Below, piece after piece: positions 1 to 62,958 of a stretch of 64,000 bases of DNA. The position numbers and the translations under genes are program-made. The stretch's first letter is position 1, and each line of letters starts with the position of its first letter. This DNA comes from Nipponacmea schrenckii (Eukaryota > Mollusca > Gastropoda > Lottiidae): assembly GCA_030562195.1 (NCBI GenBank), contig CM060200.1, forward strand, positions 8,122,001 through 8,186,000. Direction: 5' to 3'. A model generated the notes under the pieces. That model saw nothing but the letters and a program-made list of their open reading frames with translations. It was not told the DNA's origin and made no database searches.

Positions 1-1392
1 ATCTTGGTCTACCTCAGTGGCAGTTTGCCTTTACAGATATTGGACTTAGTCTTCAAGCAAAGGTAGAAAAATTTGTTTTGAAAGATGTTTTGAATAATGT
101 CATGGTTATACTGTAATTCTGATATTTAAATGTAGTGCTAACTTCTCTGATAAATATTTAGTATATCATAAAACACAAAGAATTTTTAAACAATAAATCC
201 ACAAATGCTCATAATTGGAATTGACCAAGATCTCGTGAATGTAAATTATCACAACAAATTTGATTTCAATTGGATAAAAACTTCCAGATTTCAGATTTCA
301 TCAATAAAAATGGTCACATCAAATTTCTGTGTTTTCTTAGTTACATTCAGTTGTCAAATGATTTGATTGCTGTTAAACTATCATCATACATAACCACAAA
401 AATTATCTTTTTTCAGCAATGGTTTAACATGTATGCACCAATTAGATTAGAAGTAGATTTAGAAGGTATATATGAAATGAATTCACCCAGACAACAAGAC
501 AAAACTATTAATAATGAAACTCAACTGGATGTAAATAGAATATTTAAAGGCAAGACTGATAAAAAGTAAGATACTTATGTTTAATGAAATTGCTTGAACC
601 ACAGATGTCTGGTTGAAAATGTGTATGGTGAAAGTTAATGCTATCAGTGTCTCCTTTACAGATACATAGATTTGTACTTCAAAAAGTGAAAATGGTCAAT
701 ATTTTCTAGACTAGTGTCAAAAAATCCTTGTAGACTTTTTTTTTACAGAAAATCATATTTACTAAATGTTTTTACTAAATAGTTTCCACTTTTCACCCAA
801 GATGAAATTTTAGATCTTGAATACCTTTAAAGGAATACTTACTCTTAGGGCAGACATAAAAGTTAAAGCCATACCAGGTACCATGACTAAAGTATAGAAT
901 CTCTGTATAACACAATATGTCCACTAGGTAAATGGATTAATATTAGTTGTATGGACTGGATTATGGAGAGCTGTTTTCATATATTGTTGATGCCAGGAAA
1001 GTCCACTGATAAAAATTTCTATTTTTTGTTCATCCTAAAAGGGAGTATAACACCTCTAATGAAGAACTGAATGTTTAATATTGTCATTATGTTGCAGGAA
1101 AGCAAACAATCAAACCAGTACAGTGCCAGTTAAAAAGAAACCAGTTTCATCAGCAAGGTATAAAATATTTCAACTGAATTTCTCTACAACAAAATAATTT
1201 TATCTCTTTTCCTATATCACTGGTGTTTTTATTTTCATTTCTATAAAAGTTGAGATTCTAAATACATGTTTCACAAATTTCCCAATGAAAGATTAATTAC
1301 AAAGGTGTTCATACCATTTCAGGTCACTAAGTTCACTAGCAGGAAAATCAGCAAGTTCTTCATCACAATCTTCAATTAAAACTGGAAGGTAA
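1..1392 (+). CDS. 3' end of an unidentified gene (last four exons, partial)
   Basis: Four spliced segments read in one frame: 1-62 (ends AAG|gtag), 417-565 (after tttttcag), 1098-1157 (after gttgcag) and 1323-1392. The phases agree at every junction. The first two exons encode a compact, conserved-looking stretch (motifs PQWQFAFTDIG and QWFNMYAPIRLEVDL). The last two encode a Lys/Ser-rich, low-complexity tail that ends in SSIKTGR and a TAA at 1390-1392. An AATAAA at 1736-1741 would suit the poly(A) site. The gene runs tail-to-tail with ATR. The 5' part lies outside the window. I do not recognise the family; a C2-like or cilium-associated protein is only a guess. The GT after 1388 could be a donor instead, but the in-frame TAA directly after it favours a terminal exon. 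Confidence 0.6.
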
Positions 1393-2259
1393 AATTCTCT
1401 GATTGTTTTAGTAACAAAGCAGACTTTTGAGGAAACAAATGATGACTCAATGACATACGAAAACGTTTACCTGAGGATAATTAGGAGAGACAGGTGTGAC
1501 CATGGCGAACTACTTTTCGATACCGGAAAATATCATGACCCATGACGTGATTCGACAGATTTATTCTAATAATGGACTCCAAATATGTTTAGGTCTGTTA
1601 CCTATTACGTAAGAAGGACACGATAGTTTCAAATGGACTTAGCAACAAGAATGGTTTTGTAAATAAGAGGATAACTCTCAAAGTAAAGAAAAGATATAGT
1701 TATGATGCTGTGTTGAATATAGTTATGATATTTTGAATAAATAATGCCACACTACAAGTTACCTTTATGAGCAATTTAGGACAAAGGTGACACAATACAT
1801 AAAGGTGTAAAGTTCTTTTACAAAACAGAGGTCTTTAATATGATGAAAGTTCGTCCTCAATCAACTAAAAATTGGTATGTGTCTTTCATCTGTTGAAAGG
1901 GAACTGTTTTCATATCATATGGAATTACATAACATAGCAGAGAAAAGCAAAACTAATTTGAACACTTTGAATATATTTTAGCACCAAATCAGTGATACAA
2001 TTCTATATTTATCATCAATTGTGGCTTGTTGTATACAATATATAATAAGTTCTATTTTTCATAATAATATAATTTTTTATCTCAGTTGAAATGTAAGGCT
2101 GTAAAAATTATATCATTTAACAGATTAGTAAAGAGAATTACCTTCTCTTACTTCACCTTTTTACATTTCCCTGTATAACATTCTTAAATTTTGATTATGA
2201 AGTTAACATAAAAACTGATCTTATTTAGATCTAACAATTATAATAGCATTATGATTTGA
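1393..2259. other. Convergent 3' intergenic interval
   Basis: No open frame or splice-bounded exon is visible on either strand. It lies between the plus-strand gene ending at 1392 and the ATR stop codon at 2260-2262. It should hold both 3' UTRs: AATAAA at 1736-1741 for the plus-strand gene, and a minus-strand ATTAAA variant near 1834 as a weak candidate for ATR. Confidence 0.5.
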
Positions 2260-52875
<50,616 letters not shown>

Positions 52876-53964
52876 TTTGATAACTACTCAATGACAACAA
52901 AAGAATGACAATCTGAAATCAAATTGGTCAAATTAATTGCAAAAAAGGCTATCAAAGATATATTTGTGTCAGTTTAAAATGAGTGGAGTTTTACTCTTAT
53001 ACACCTTTTTGGGCTGATGAAGACTGGTTAGGCCAATGGTGCAAAAAAAGGGGGTGATAGAGATATATATTATGTCCCCTAATCAGAAATTAGGGGGGGG
53101 CTCCCCCTCCTGGATCGCCACCAAGAGTGAAATTATTGGGTTATAATAGATCAAACTTTAAAGTCTGTAACGAACATGTCAAATTTAATTTAGTTTTGGT
53201 GGAAAATTATTTGTAGTCTGAAACTTAAATCCAACAGCAAGAGCCATCCAGCGATCAATAAAAATAAATGGCGCGAAAATAGTTCAATTGTCGTACGTCA
53301 GGTTATGAACTATAGACATATTGAACCGAACCATACCGTTGGATAATAACTAAATACTGATTTTAAACTATTGCAGCAAAATTATAACTGTCCATCAAAC
53401 ATTAGTTTACATTCGGATCCAAAGAACTTCATTAAACCATCAACGGGCTTGATAACGATAGCTACAATTCGGTAGTTACGTCCCCTTATTTCTAAAAATA
53501 GGCATTACGATAAGTTTACGTTCCAAACCGATGCATTATCAGCATTTTTTTTATTTATGGTAAACAACTCACAGGCTTTGAGCAAACCTTGTAGATTTTA
53601 AAACGGTAATTTGAATCATACCTTTTAAATATTGTCATTAATTGAAAAATTCTTTTGTTGTATTCCTGACTTCGGTAGGCTACCTGAGAGCTACTTTCAC
53701 TTTCGAGCAATTACTTTCTTGCTAAATTGGTTTGAAATTTATATACAATTAATAACTTGTCATAACTTTGTTGATTAGATTTAATCTTGTTTGAATATTT
53801 TTCTTTTACAAAAACGTTACATGTAAGGTAATTTCGGTTCTATGTTGATCTCTGTTACTCATCTGTAACTGTAACAAATAGGCCTACCCTTCGACATTTA
53901 TCAAAAATATCTATTTGAGATCATGATTTTACAGTATTATATCCTTGGTCTTTCAGGATTAAAG
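52876..53964. promoter_or_regulatory. Head-to-head interval between ATR and the archaemetzincin gene
   Basis: About 1.1 kb separates the two start codons, which diverge, so the promoters of both genes must lie here. I see no confident TATA or other motif. A 5'-UTR intron for the archaemetzincin is likely: an acceptor tttcag ends at 53956, and a donor gtaatt near 53827 could pair with it. Around 53040-53130 a short GC-rich stretch (ctcctggatcgcca) resembles the end of a hAT element. Confidence 0.5.
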
Positions 53965-55084
53965 ATGTCAAAGGCAGGAAAGAAGAAATATGAAAGTCAA
54001 CGATATGTCCCCTATGCTAAAGGGTTTCGAAATCCAAGTGAAACAGACAAGATTTCTGCCATTGGTTTTCAAGGAAAAGTGGTACCTAAAGAATTCAAGG
54101 ATGAAAAACTGAAGTTCTTCAAAAATATTCCACAACCAACCTCTATAGATGACTGGCTAGCTCAGTATGATGAAGAGGGTCAAACATACTTGCAGTATCT
54201 TCAGGAATGTCCTTGGCTATCATCACGCAAAGTTAAAGGCATGCACCAAAAATTTGTTTCCTCTGGAAAAAATTTGCTATCTAAATACCCCTCAGGGAAA
54301 ATTTATATTGTGCCTGTAGGTGATTTTGATGAGAAAGAATTTGTTTCATTTCAATCACTAGTTGATTATACAGAGAGGTTTTTGGGATTACCAGTTCTTA
54401 CTTTACCAACAATTAAAGTCAAACAAGAAAGGGATAAAGTCAAATGGCTTGATGAACCATTCAATAAAGTTCATTCCAGGACTAGTCCACGAACTAGAAT
54501 AACTAATTTAGACAGTCGTTTTGATTCCAAATCTGGCAACTTGCAAATTCAAATCAACCCTTTATTGTTTAAATTAAGACAAAAAATTCCTGAAGATGCG
54601 TTGTGTTTGATTGGATTGACCCAATATGATCTATATGCAGATGAACCTGATTTATTTGTAGCAGGCATGGCAGCTGGAAACCACAAAGTAGCTGTGTTCA
54701 GCCTCAATAGATATGACCCATGTTTGGAATTTTCCAAAGAATACTGGTTTGAGAGGCAAAAAATTAGGTGGATTCACTCCAAAAGATAGGAAGAAGTTGA
54801 TATTACAGAGGTCATGTAAATTGGTTGTTCATGAAATTTGTCATATTTTAGGAATAGATCATTGTATATTTTATGACTGTTGTATGAATGGATCTGGACA
54901 TTTAGCTGAAGATTTTCAACAACCAATGTTTCTGTGTCCTGTTGATTTACACAAGCTTCAAACTTTGTGTGGTTTTGATATTAAGAAACGTTACAAGCAC
55001 CTTCAAGAATTTTATGTGAACTTTGAACTGAAAGAGGAAGCAAGTTGGATTGAAAAGCGTTTAAAGTTTCTTGAAAATAAATAG
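53965..55084 (+). CDS. AMZ2: Archaemetzincin metalloprotease, one frameshift
   Basis: Archaemetzincins are zinc metalloproteases of the metzincin clan with aminopeptidase-type activity. The frame from the ATG at 53965 (MSKAGKKKYESQRY) runs to about 54757. The rest, to the TAG at 55082-55084, is in the +1 frame. The switch lies at an A6 run (54758-54763), and one base fewer there would join the two halves into about 372 residues (human AMZ2 is about 360). The second half has HEICHILGIDHC then CCMNGSGH, the archaemetzincin zinc motif. The usual second Cys of the C-x-x-C pair is Asp here (LCPVDLHKL; human LCPICLRKL). There are no introns in the coding part. I chose this ATG over 53923 because an acceptor-like tttcag precedes it. 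AMZ1 versus AMZ2 is not resolved. It is either a real gene with a homopolymer error or a very young pseudogene. Confidence 0.85.
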
Positions 55085-55159
55085 AAATTTAAGTCAAACA
55101 ATTTTCTAATCTTTTTAAGTTACCACCACAAAAAAAAATGTGTTTTTTAATTTCGCAAA

Positions 55160-55640
55160 TCATATTTCAGTTCGCCTGCAACGGTGGCGTTCGAAAAATT
55201 AGGCAAGAGCTTAGCAGGGTCACAGTCAATCCTTTCACTATTTACCATTGGGAGATAATCTTTAAAAGACTGTCTATTATAATGTTGAGATTAAGGAGAT
55301 GTATTAAAAGGCTTGCACTTTGTATGCTTCCACATGAATATGTTTCATAGATCCTCCTCCAGTTGCTTCGAGCCTGCGGAGCACCCCTACCCAGTCAAAA
55401 TGCAAACACAACAGAATTGTTTTGATATATCAAAACAATTGTTAGAGAGTTTATTAGACTCTGGTTTCAAGATATCTGAAATTTCAAGTTGCTGTTTGTA
55501 TCGGAAAGAACTGTATATCGGCGAATAGCATTTTTTGAATTATCCGTTCGCAGTTTTAACGATACTGAGTTAAAATCTGAAGTCAATGATGCATTGACTC
55601 AATTTCCAAGAGAGGGGGTAATTTGTTGAGACATCCTATG
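55160..55640 (+). pseudogene. Decayed transposase/integrase-like ORF remnant (uncertain)
   Basis: Frames of 60-70 codons follow each other with stops between them. They read FACNGGVRKIRQELSRV, then KQLLESLLDSGFKISEIS, then FNDTELKSEVNDALTQFPRE. The middle and last parts resemble the helix-turn-helix start and the 'FPxxG' segment of a family of putative integrase-domain proteins common in marine animals. It is broken and too short to be a gene. The family assignment is tentative. Confidence 0.35.
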
Positions 55641-57158
55641 TCAAAAGGAAATTAAGGTAAGCATATCTATACCTGTGGCCATATATAACATTACATTAAG
55701 ATTTAACCATATGGTATTAAAAAAAAACTGGTGCAATAGATATATTCAAATTCTTTTATTCATAGCACAAATAGTTAAACGATAGCAAATTAAGTGTCAC
55801 ACAAATGATTTTGACATTGTTCGAGAATTAGCTGCAATACGATTCTCAATTTTCTCTTCATGCCAGACTTTGTCAGAAGACATTTAAAAACCATAGCATT
55901 TTCATTTTTCTAAACCCTCGTGAAAATAGAACTTGTTGGTATTATAAGAACTGCTAATCCCAAAAATATCTCTGTGTTCAAGTATATACGCCACAGAATT
56001 GTGAAGATTGCGATACACTATTCAAACCATAAAAAGTGCAGTTTATGAGTGTCTAATGTATTTTCAGGCCTTTGCGTTTGAATCAGAATACTGTATACAC
56101 ATTGGTTCAAAAGTTACAACCCCCCTCCTCCCCAAACTTTGGTAAATCATTAAAATTTTGATCTATTTTTTCGTTTTATTTTGCCTAAAATTCAGCAAAT
56201 CGCCAATACATGTCCTCACACAAATCCCACACACAATTTTGCTTGCAATTATTTACAACTCAATACCGAGGTATATCGCTATAAGATAAACCCATTTTCT
56301 TAGTAACTATAACTCACTCTAATATTTAATTAATCCATTTATTTGTCAAAAGCTGGTACAAAAATAAATAAAAGTCAATAATTAAATTATAAACTAAAAC
56401 TTATAAATATTGAAAAACAAAAACAGTTTTTATTGGATACATCTAATACATACTGTTCTTTAAGGAATACTGCGTCTTAGAATGGACATAAGAATATAAG
56501 AATTTCAAACTTTGCCAATAAGAGCATAATATATTCATCAGTAGATAAACCTGCTGCCATAAATAACATAACATATTATATAACATCCTTATGTAGCATA
56601 ATTCGATAAACAAAATAAAAAAATAATAATAATAAATTATCCGTAAAAATGCAAATGTTTTTTGAAAAATGCTTAATAAATTGATTAAGCGTTTTTCAAT
56701 AATTACTTAGTATATTAATTTTTCCAGATTTTACAGAGATTTATGAAACAAGATAAGTTCACGGATAAATAAATACACATATTGATCATTCTTGATAACT
56801 TACAAAAAAGTGACACTCCCAAGTATGGTCTAAGTATGTATTTTTCAAAAACCTCTGTAAAATCTGGAAAAATCACCATAATGAGTAATTTTTATGGACC
56901 TAAAATTTAAGCCATGTCTATTAAAATACAACTCATGCAATAATGCCTGCTTTTGGAAGTTGAAGCTAAGTTTTAAGCAATATCGCAAGTACAAACTGAT
57001 CAATATTTTCGGAAAAAACCGAATTATTCAGAACTTCATGTTCTCATTCATAAACATTACTCATTTCAAATACACTAAGTTGAAAGTTCACAAACTATTG
57101 CACTATATGACAATTCAACCGACAGTTCAAACACTCCTTGCTTTATCCGTAACAAGAT
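55641..57158. other. Intergenic DNA between the archaemetzincin and VWA genes
   Basis: No supported gene. 56460-56880 resembles the TTAA-type MITE family: it has gcttaataaattgattaagc, the start ggaatactg after ttta, and an inverted pair of ccagattttacagag at 56727 and 56853. The remaining sequence shows nothing recognisable. Confidence 0.5.
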
Positions 57159-60100
57159 TTATTTGGGAATTCTTGTTGGTATTAGAAATTGGGTTGTGGT
57201 TCTTGGTTTGGTCGTTGTTCTGATTGTGGTGGAGGAATGGATTTCTAAAAAAAGTAAAACAATTATACCTCGTGACATAATGATGAATATATTGGATCCA
57301 ATCAATACTACTATGTGTGGATACGCACATGTACTGTATACCATCATCATGTTAGTTGTTAGAACAACCATGGATTAATACACTTAAGTGTGTATTACTT
57401 GTTGCTTAGGTCACAACCTTTGACACATTGCAATGTCAATGTCAATGTCAATGTTTTCTTCGATAATAGTCGAAGAAAATTACATGTAATATTGTATATG
57501 TATATATATATATTTTTTAAAGCATATTAACTTACCACATCTTAAATAGGGCACATCCAGTACCAAATTATTTAAATCTCCATAACTTTTAACTCTCACA
57601 ACATTTCTTTGAGCTGAAGAGTCTATCAAATTCAAGAACTTCTGGTCAATATTTCCTATTGCTACAAATATTATGTTAAACCCCCTATATTCGGCATGCC
57701 TGATTTCTCTGTATATTTTAAGGAGGTCGTCAGTATCCTCGTCAACAATGGCTACCATTATTTTAGTAGCTTCTGGTTGGACTTTGTAATACTTTCGACG
57801 AACTCTTTTTATCAAGGAATGCATAGTTACTCTCTGAGTATTTCTCATTTTATCAAGTTTTTGGCGGAATTCTTCCAATGTCGTGAACGGTATCTTATTT
57901 GAAGAGGTACAAGGATCTGTTGTCAGTGACGTTTTAATTGGTAACCGTCTATATCTATTATCAGTGGTGAATCTTCTAATGGTGTTGGTCAAAGCATTTC
58001 GTTCCGAGTCTGATTTACTTCCAGTTTCATAAACAAAATGGATATTCGATGGAGAGCAGATAGGTAGGCCTGAAAATGAAAATTTTAAATTGCAATTAAA
58101 TCAAAATGAAAATTCAAAAAGTAAGGTCGTGAATGCTGGAATGAAAACAGAAAACCAGCCTTAATGAAAACTAATTTGATAACACAAAAAGTTTAAACCC
58201 AGTGGCGGTAGGAAACCAAAAACAGACAGCAAAGGTCATGCAGAAACTGCCAATCTCAAAATAAAACTTCAGATTCAGACAAGCCTAATAGCTTGGTTCG
58301 GAGATGTAACAGCCGCCCCTTCACTTTATAATAATTAATTGTAGCCATGTTTTTGAAAAAAAATATATTTACCTGATGGTGTGGTTTGATCATTAGGTAC
58401 TGGTGTTGATATCACGTCACATGTCTCACGGGCAAGTAAATTACGGATGGTTTTCAATGCAGCATAATTATTCACATTAAATAGGTATTTGCTGTCAGGA
58501 TCACTTGCGATGTCTTTAAGCTCTTCGTCATCCGTTAATTTTCCTACACCAATTGCAAATATATCAGCGCCTTCCGCCCTTGCCCTTTTGGCTTCTAGCT
58601 TTGTGTATTCGGGATCTTTGGAAATACCGTCGGTAATGATTATTATAACATGAGCAGCATCTGGACGAGCTGAACCTCCTCGTTTAAATCCCTCAGTTCT
58701 AACATACTTGATAGCTTCAGCAGTATTAGTTGATCCACTTAGGTATTTCACATTTTCAGGCTGTATTGCCTGTAAAAGATTGGCTTTGTTTCTGTGATCT
58801 TTTAATCCAAAAACTGGATTCACATCATCCGAGTAAGTGACTAAACCCACTCGTGTGGTATCGGGCGAGATATCAAAGGAATGTATAACATCTCGAACAA
58901 AGGAGAGCATTTTAAATCTGAAGTCGTTGATGTAAACACTCGTAGACGAATCCAATACGAAAAATATATCAGCTGGTTTGCCGTCACAATCTACAATCAA
59001 ATAAAATAACAATGTTCATTATTGTTTTCGTCATATGAATGGGCTCCTCAATTCAGCATCCTTTTCTGACACTTCATATAGTTACTATGCATTACCAGTG
59101 ACTTATATAGCATAAAGAAAACAATCCTAATTTATACACGTTGATTAAAGAAACTCTTCAACAATCTTTTAAATATATTACGAAATATTAGAATGCATAG
59201 AAAAGGTACTCACAAGACACATTTGCATTATTGTCATTATTAAAACCGTCGGTTGTAGTTCGTAAAGTCGTTGTACTTCTGGGAGTTGTTGTTGATCTTG
59301 TGGTTGTTGTTGTTGGTTGCTTGGTAGTTGTTGTTGATGCACTTGTGATAGTTGTAGGAGTTGTAGTTGGTAGTGAAGTTGTAGTTGATCTTGTAGTTGT
59401 TGTTGGTCTTGTGGTAGTTGTTGTTGTTCCCGAGGTAGTTGTAGTTGGTCTTGTTGTAGTTGTAGTCAGTCGTGAAGTTGTTGGTTGCTTGGTAGTTGTT
59501 GTTGAGAGAACTGAAACAAAATATATCATTATACAACCATTTGATAGATCGTACAAATAAAATAGAAATCGAAACTTCACGAAAATCTGTTTCAATTATT
59601 GCTTACTTTGCATTCTGATGGATGGAGGAATGAACGCCAAATCGCAAAATTAAAAACGTAATGTATGTGAAGTATGATATCAGTATCCACATCAACCTTT
59701 TCAAAATCAATACAACGGGGAAGGCAAGGGTTACATCTAAATCAAGCAATTGTCTTACCTCCACATCTGTTATCTGCAAATCTTCTTTTTATCTGCCTTA
59801 GAGCACTATATTCTGATATTCTAAACGCAAAGGTCTCATGTGGCTCGCTAGCCATATCTTCTAGTTCTCGATTATTAACATCAATACCCACACCAATGGC
59901 AAACACTTTTATTCCTCTCCGTTTTGCTTCATCAGAAGCAGCTTTTGTTAGCGCTGGTTTTGCCGAAACTCCGTCAGTTATGATGATGATAAGGTCCGCT
60001 ACATCTTCACGATCTCCATGTTCCTCCGTGAACATAGTCTCTGTTGCGTACTTCAGTGCTTTGTGTGTATAGGTGTTCCCTCTGGGAAAGTTCATGTTTT

Positions 60101-60740
60101 TGATGCCTTGTGTGAGTGATGCTGGTGACAAGTGAGAGTTCAGGTGAAATTGTAGATGATACTCATCACTGTAAGTTACAAGCCCTACTCGCGAATCTTT
60201 ATTTCCAGGTCCAATTAAGAACATATCAGTTACATTTTTGAGAAAAGGTTTAATGTAAAGGTCGAAATTCACGGGCCAAATGCTGTTTGAAGTATCGACG
60301 ATGAAAACTAAGTCAACAGCGTCACATTTCTCTTCTGCAAAAAAAAAAAAACAAACTTTAATTTAACAATTTAATTTCAACAGATTGATAAGGTGTATCA
60401 TAGCCCGAGATCTGAAACCCAAGGCACAGGCTGCCTAACCTGAATTTTAAGAAAAGGCTATCGAAGTTACACTGTTAAGATTAAGGGACGGCTTGTTCTG
60501 GAGAATAATCAGATAAACATTTATGCTTCAGACTGTACCCAAGACAGATACATAGTCATTGGGAAGCCGACAAGAGAATGTTGGTGCCATTTTTCGTCTA
60601 CAATGCTCTTATGTCTAACTTAGCCCAGATAAAGATTCGTGAATTTTCCTGTGTGGTGTGATAACTAAAAATGTCTTACCGAATATTGCGTTGGTAGAAA
60701 GAATACTAGCCAAGATGACAAGTCCCCTATAAAACATCAT
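57159..60740 (-). CDS. Secreted protein with three VWA units and Thr-rich linkers
   Basis: Six exons with consistent phases: 60680-60740, 59759-60334, 59214-59510, 58373-58990, 57536-58069, 57159-57244; 2172 nt, 723 residues. Exon 1 encodes a signal peptide (MMFYRGLVILASILSTNA). Exon 2 is VWA1 with intact MIDAS (VDTSNS, TDGVS). Exon 3 is a linker of about 99 residues made mostly of TTT(T)-R/K-P words. Exon 4 is VWA2 with intact MIDAS (LDSSTS, TDGIS) and ends with a short Thr/Pro stretch. Exon 5 is a VWA-like unit that has lost the MIDAS residues (YETGSKS; VDEDTDD where TDG is expected). Exon 6 is a Thr-rich tail ending in TRIPK and TAA. Metal-dependent ligand binding by the first two domains is expected from the family. 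An extracellular matrix, shell-matrix or cuticle-type role is inferred. One domain per exon suggests growth by domain duplication. Confidence 0.9.
57422..57482. repeat. Short gtcaat tandem repeat and hairpin in the last VWA-gene intron
   Basis: The six-base word gtcaat recurs in tandem at about 57431-57452, followed by ttttcttcga...tcgaagaaaa, a stem of about 10 bp. It lies between exons 5 and 6. Confidence 0.5.
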
Positions 60741-61253
60741 TTTGTTGGTCTCGATAAATTGATAGCGTAACTAACAGAAACAAACTTATATACATTTGGT
60801 TTTGTCGGAAAGGAAACCAAACCATTTCATTCATTCATTCAAAAACACCCCCGAGTTTTCCATATTTGGACAACGTAACCATATTAGGCGGACACTTGAC
60901 TTAAATAAAACCAATTGTAGACGAGGAAACTCCAAAAGGAGTGTCTTGTAAACATCTATTGTTCTTCTTCGTTCACACGAGGTAGGATTAGATCATATTA
61001 TTATGTTATAAATGCATGAGAATTTTAAAATATACGGATGCAGTTGAAGTGCATTTTCCGAGAAAAGGTCAACTCTAACAAACCGATTGACATGCCCTAT
61101 AGTTTAGTTTGAGGTGCCTATCGGTGCTGCCAACGATGGTTCCCAAATCCCTTGTACATGGAACAATGACCAGGTCAAGTGAAGAGAATTTTTAAGGAAT
61201 GTATAAGTATAATCGATATTTTGAAACTAAAATTGTGATCCATCGTTTTTATA

Positions 61254-61560
61254 CGCCCAAATGTGGACTTATATTGTCGCCCCTGACCGTCGGTCCGTCC
61301 ATCAACATTTGTTGTGGCTACATTAGAAGCTACAATTGTCAATGAATTTCGATGAAATTTGGTGTGAGCATTGGATTAATACGACGGTGGTCAAGTTATC
61401 GCCCCTGGTTCTATATTGGCTGTCGGCACCATAGAAGATACAATTTTCGAATGATTTTGATGAAACTTGGCGTGAGTATTGGAATTGATAAGACGGCGGT
61501 GAAGTTCCAATTTAACGATTTTTTCGATGAACGGTTTTTGAGTTATTGCCCTTGATTTAG
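61254..61560. repeat. Dispersed repeat, longest copy
   Basis: Starts acgcccaaatgtggactta, has gaccgtcggtccgtccatca, then two diverged copies of a segment with gatgaaatttggtgtgagca. Related fragments lie at 4640-4790, 47040-47280 and 52390-52510 inside ATR introns. A 67-codon frame inside it is part of the repeat. Confidence 0.55.
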
Positions 61561-62014
61561 TAAATTCAGGTCAGAATTTTAATGTTGCAGCTTGTCATTT
61601 GTTCATTATGGTTCAGATCAGTGGGCCATTAAACTGTATTGCTCTTCATTCTCCCATTATGTAAAGAACAGGCGGCATATGAATTTGTTGCTTTTCATTT
61701 GCCCATTATGTACGGAATAGGGGGACATAAAACTTTATTGATTGTCATTTGCTTAACAGATCATTTAGAAATAAAACGTTTCACTTGACCACATTGTTGG
61801 CATGAATGTACAAAAAATATAAGATGTGCATGACTGACATAGTCTTGTGTTCATGTAGCCTACAGTGAAACCCCACTAAATTGCATCCTTTGTAAATCGC
61901 ACTCCTTGTAAACCAACATCCCTAAGCGCAAATTATCGAATGTTATGCAATTACTATGTTTACTTCATCATAACATTATCAAACAATGACAAATATGTGT
62001 TAGTGTATTAATTT

Positions 62015-62605
62015 TATCATTAAGTAAATGTTGGATTCTATTTACCTTAGAAATGATTTTTTTCCCTTTGGACTAATGCAAATTCGTCTGGTATTTTTAT
62101 CAGCATGAATAGTTTATTGTTTAAGTAAACGCAATATCAGTTAAATGATATATGTCGCGTCTTAGAATGGACATAAAATTTCAGTTCTCAAGAATGGTCA
62201 ATATGAGTATTATTATATTCATCAGTTAACTTAGCTGGTATCATGTAAAAGAATGTAAAGTCTGGAAAAGTAATTGTTGAAAAACACTTAATCAATTTAT
62301 TAAGCGTTTTTTTCAAAAATAAATTGCATTTCTATTCTATCATTAAGTAAATGTTGGATTCTATTTACCTTAGAAATTATTTTCCCTTTGGACTAATGCA
62401 AATTCGTCACCATGAATAGTTTATTGTTTAAGTAAACGCAATATCAGTAAAAGCAATACTGTGTCTTAGAATGGACATAAAATTTTAGTTCTCAAGAATG
62501 GTCAATATAAGTATATATTCATCATTGAACTTAACTGTCATGTAAAAGAGTCCATGTAAAATCTGGAAATCTAAAACAACTAAGTAATAGATTGCATTTC
62601 TATGG
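62015..62605. repeat. Tandem duplication of ~320 bp containing MITE fragments
   Basis: The block that starts tatcattaagtaaatgttgg at 62015 recurs at 62338 with the same order: ccctttggactaatgcaaa, gtttattgtttaagtaaacg, then the MITE words cttagaatggacataaaa and ctcaagaatggtcaata. The first copy also has the gcttaat-type hairpin (62286-62310). Confidence 0.75.
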
Positions 62606-62958
62606 ATAATTGGTAAATTTTGAGGGTTTATTGGATTATAAAAGGATTCTGTGATGTTATTTATGGCAGCAGGTATATCTACTGATGAATGATCTAACCA
62701 ACCAACAACAGGTATATTACGCTTAGACAGGATAGTCTATTATAAAGAGTCCCCCGTGAAATATATAAATTTTGACTCATTTCTTTAATAAACATTTATT
62801 TAAATTGCTTTCACTTGGTAAAAAGTCGAAATTACATAAAAACAACATATGAGATTTTTGCAGGTCAACTGATATGTTTACTTTCCCCTCCACTTGCACA
62901 ATCAGCGTAATATATCAGTAATAAACGATTAAAAAAAACAGCACAGAATCATCTAATT

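Noticed and set aside
57163..57378. Overlapping frames on both strands near the end of the VWA gene
   Set aside because: Only the minus-strand segment 57159-57244 is in phase with exon 5. The others are shadows.
59231..59560. A 109-codon plus-strand frame rich in valine
   Set aside because: It is the antisense of the Thr-rich linker exon; GTT/GTA/GTG mirror ACx codons.
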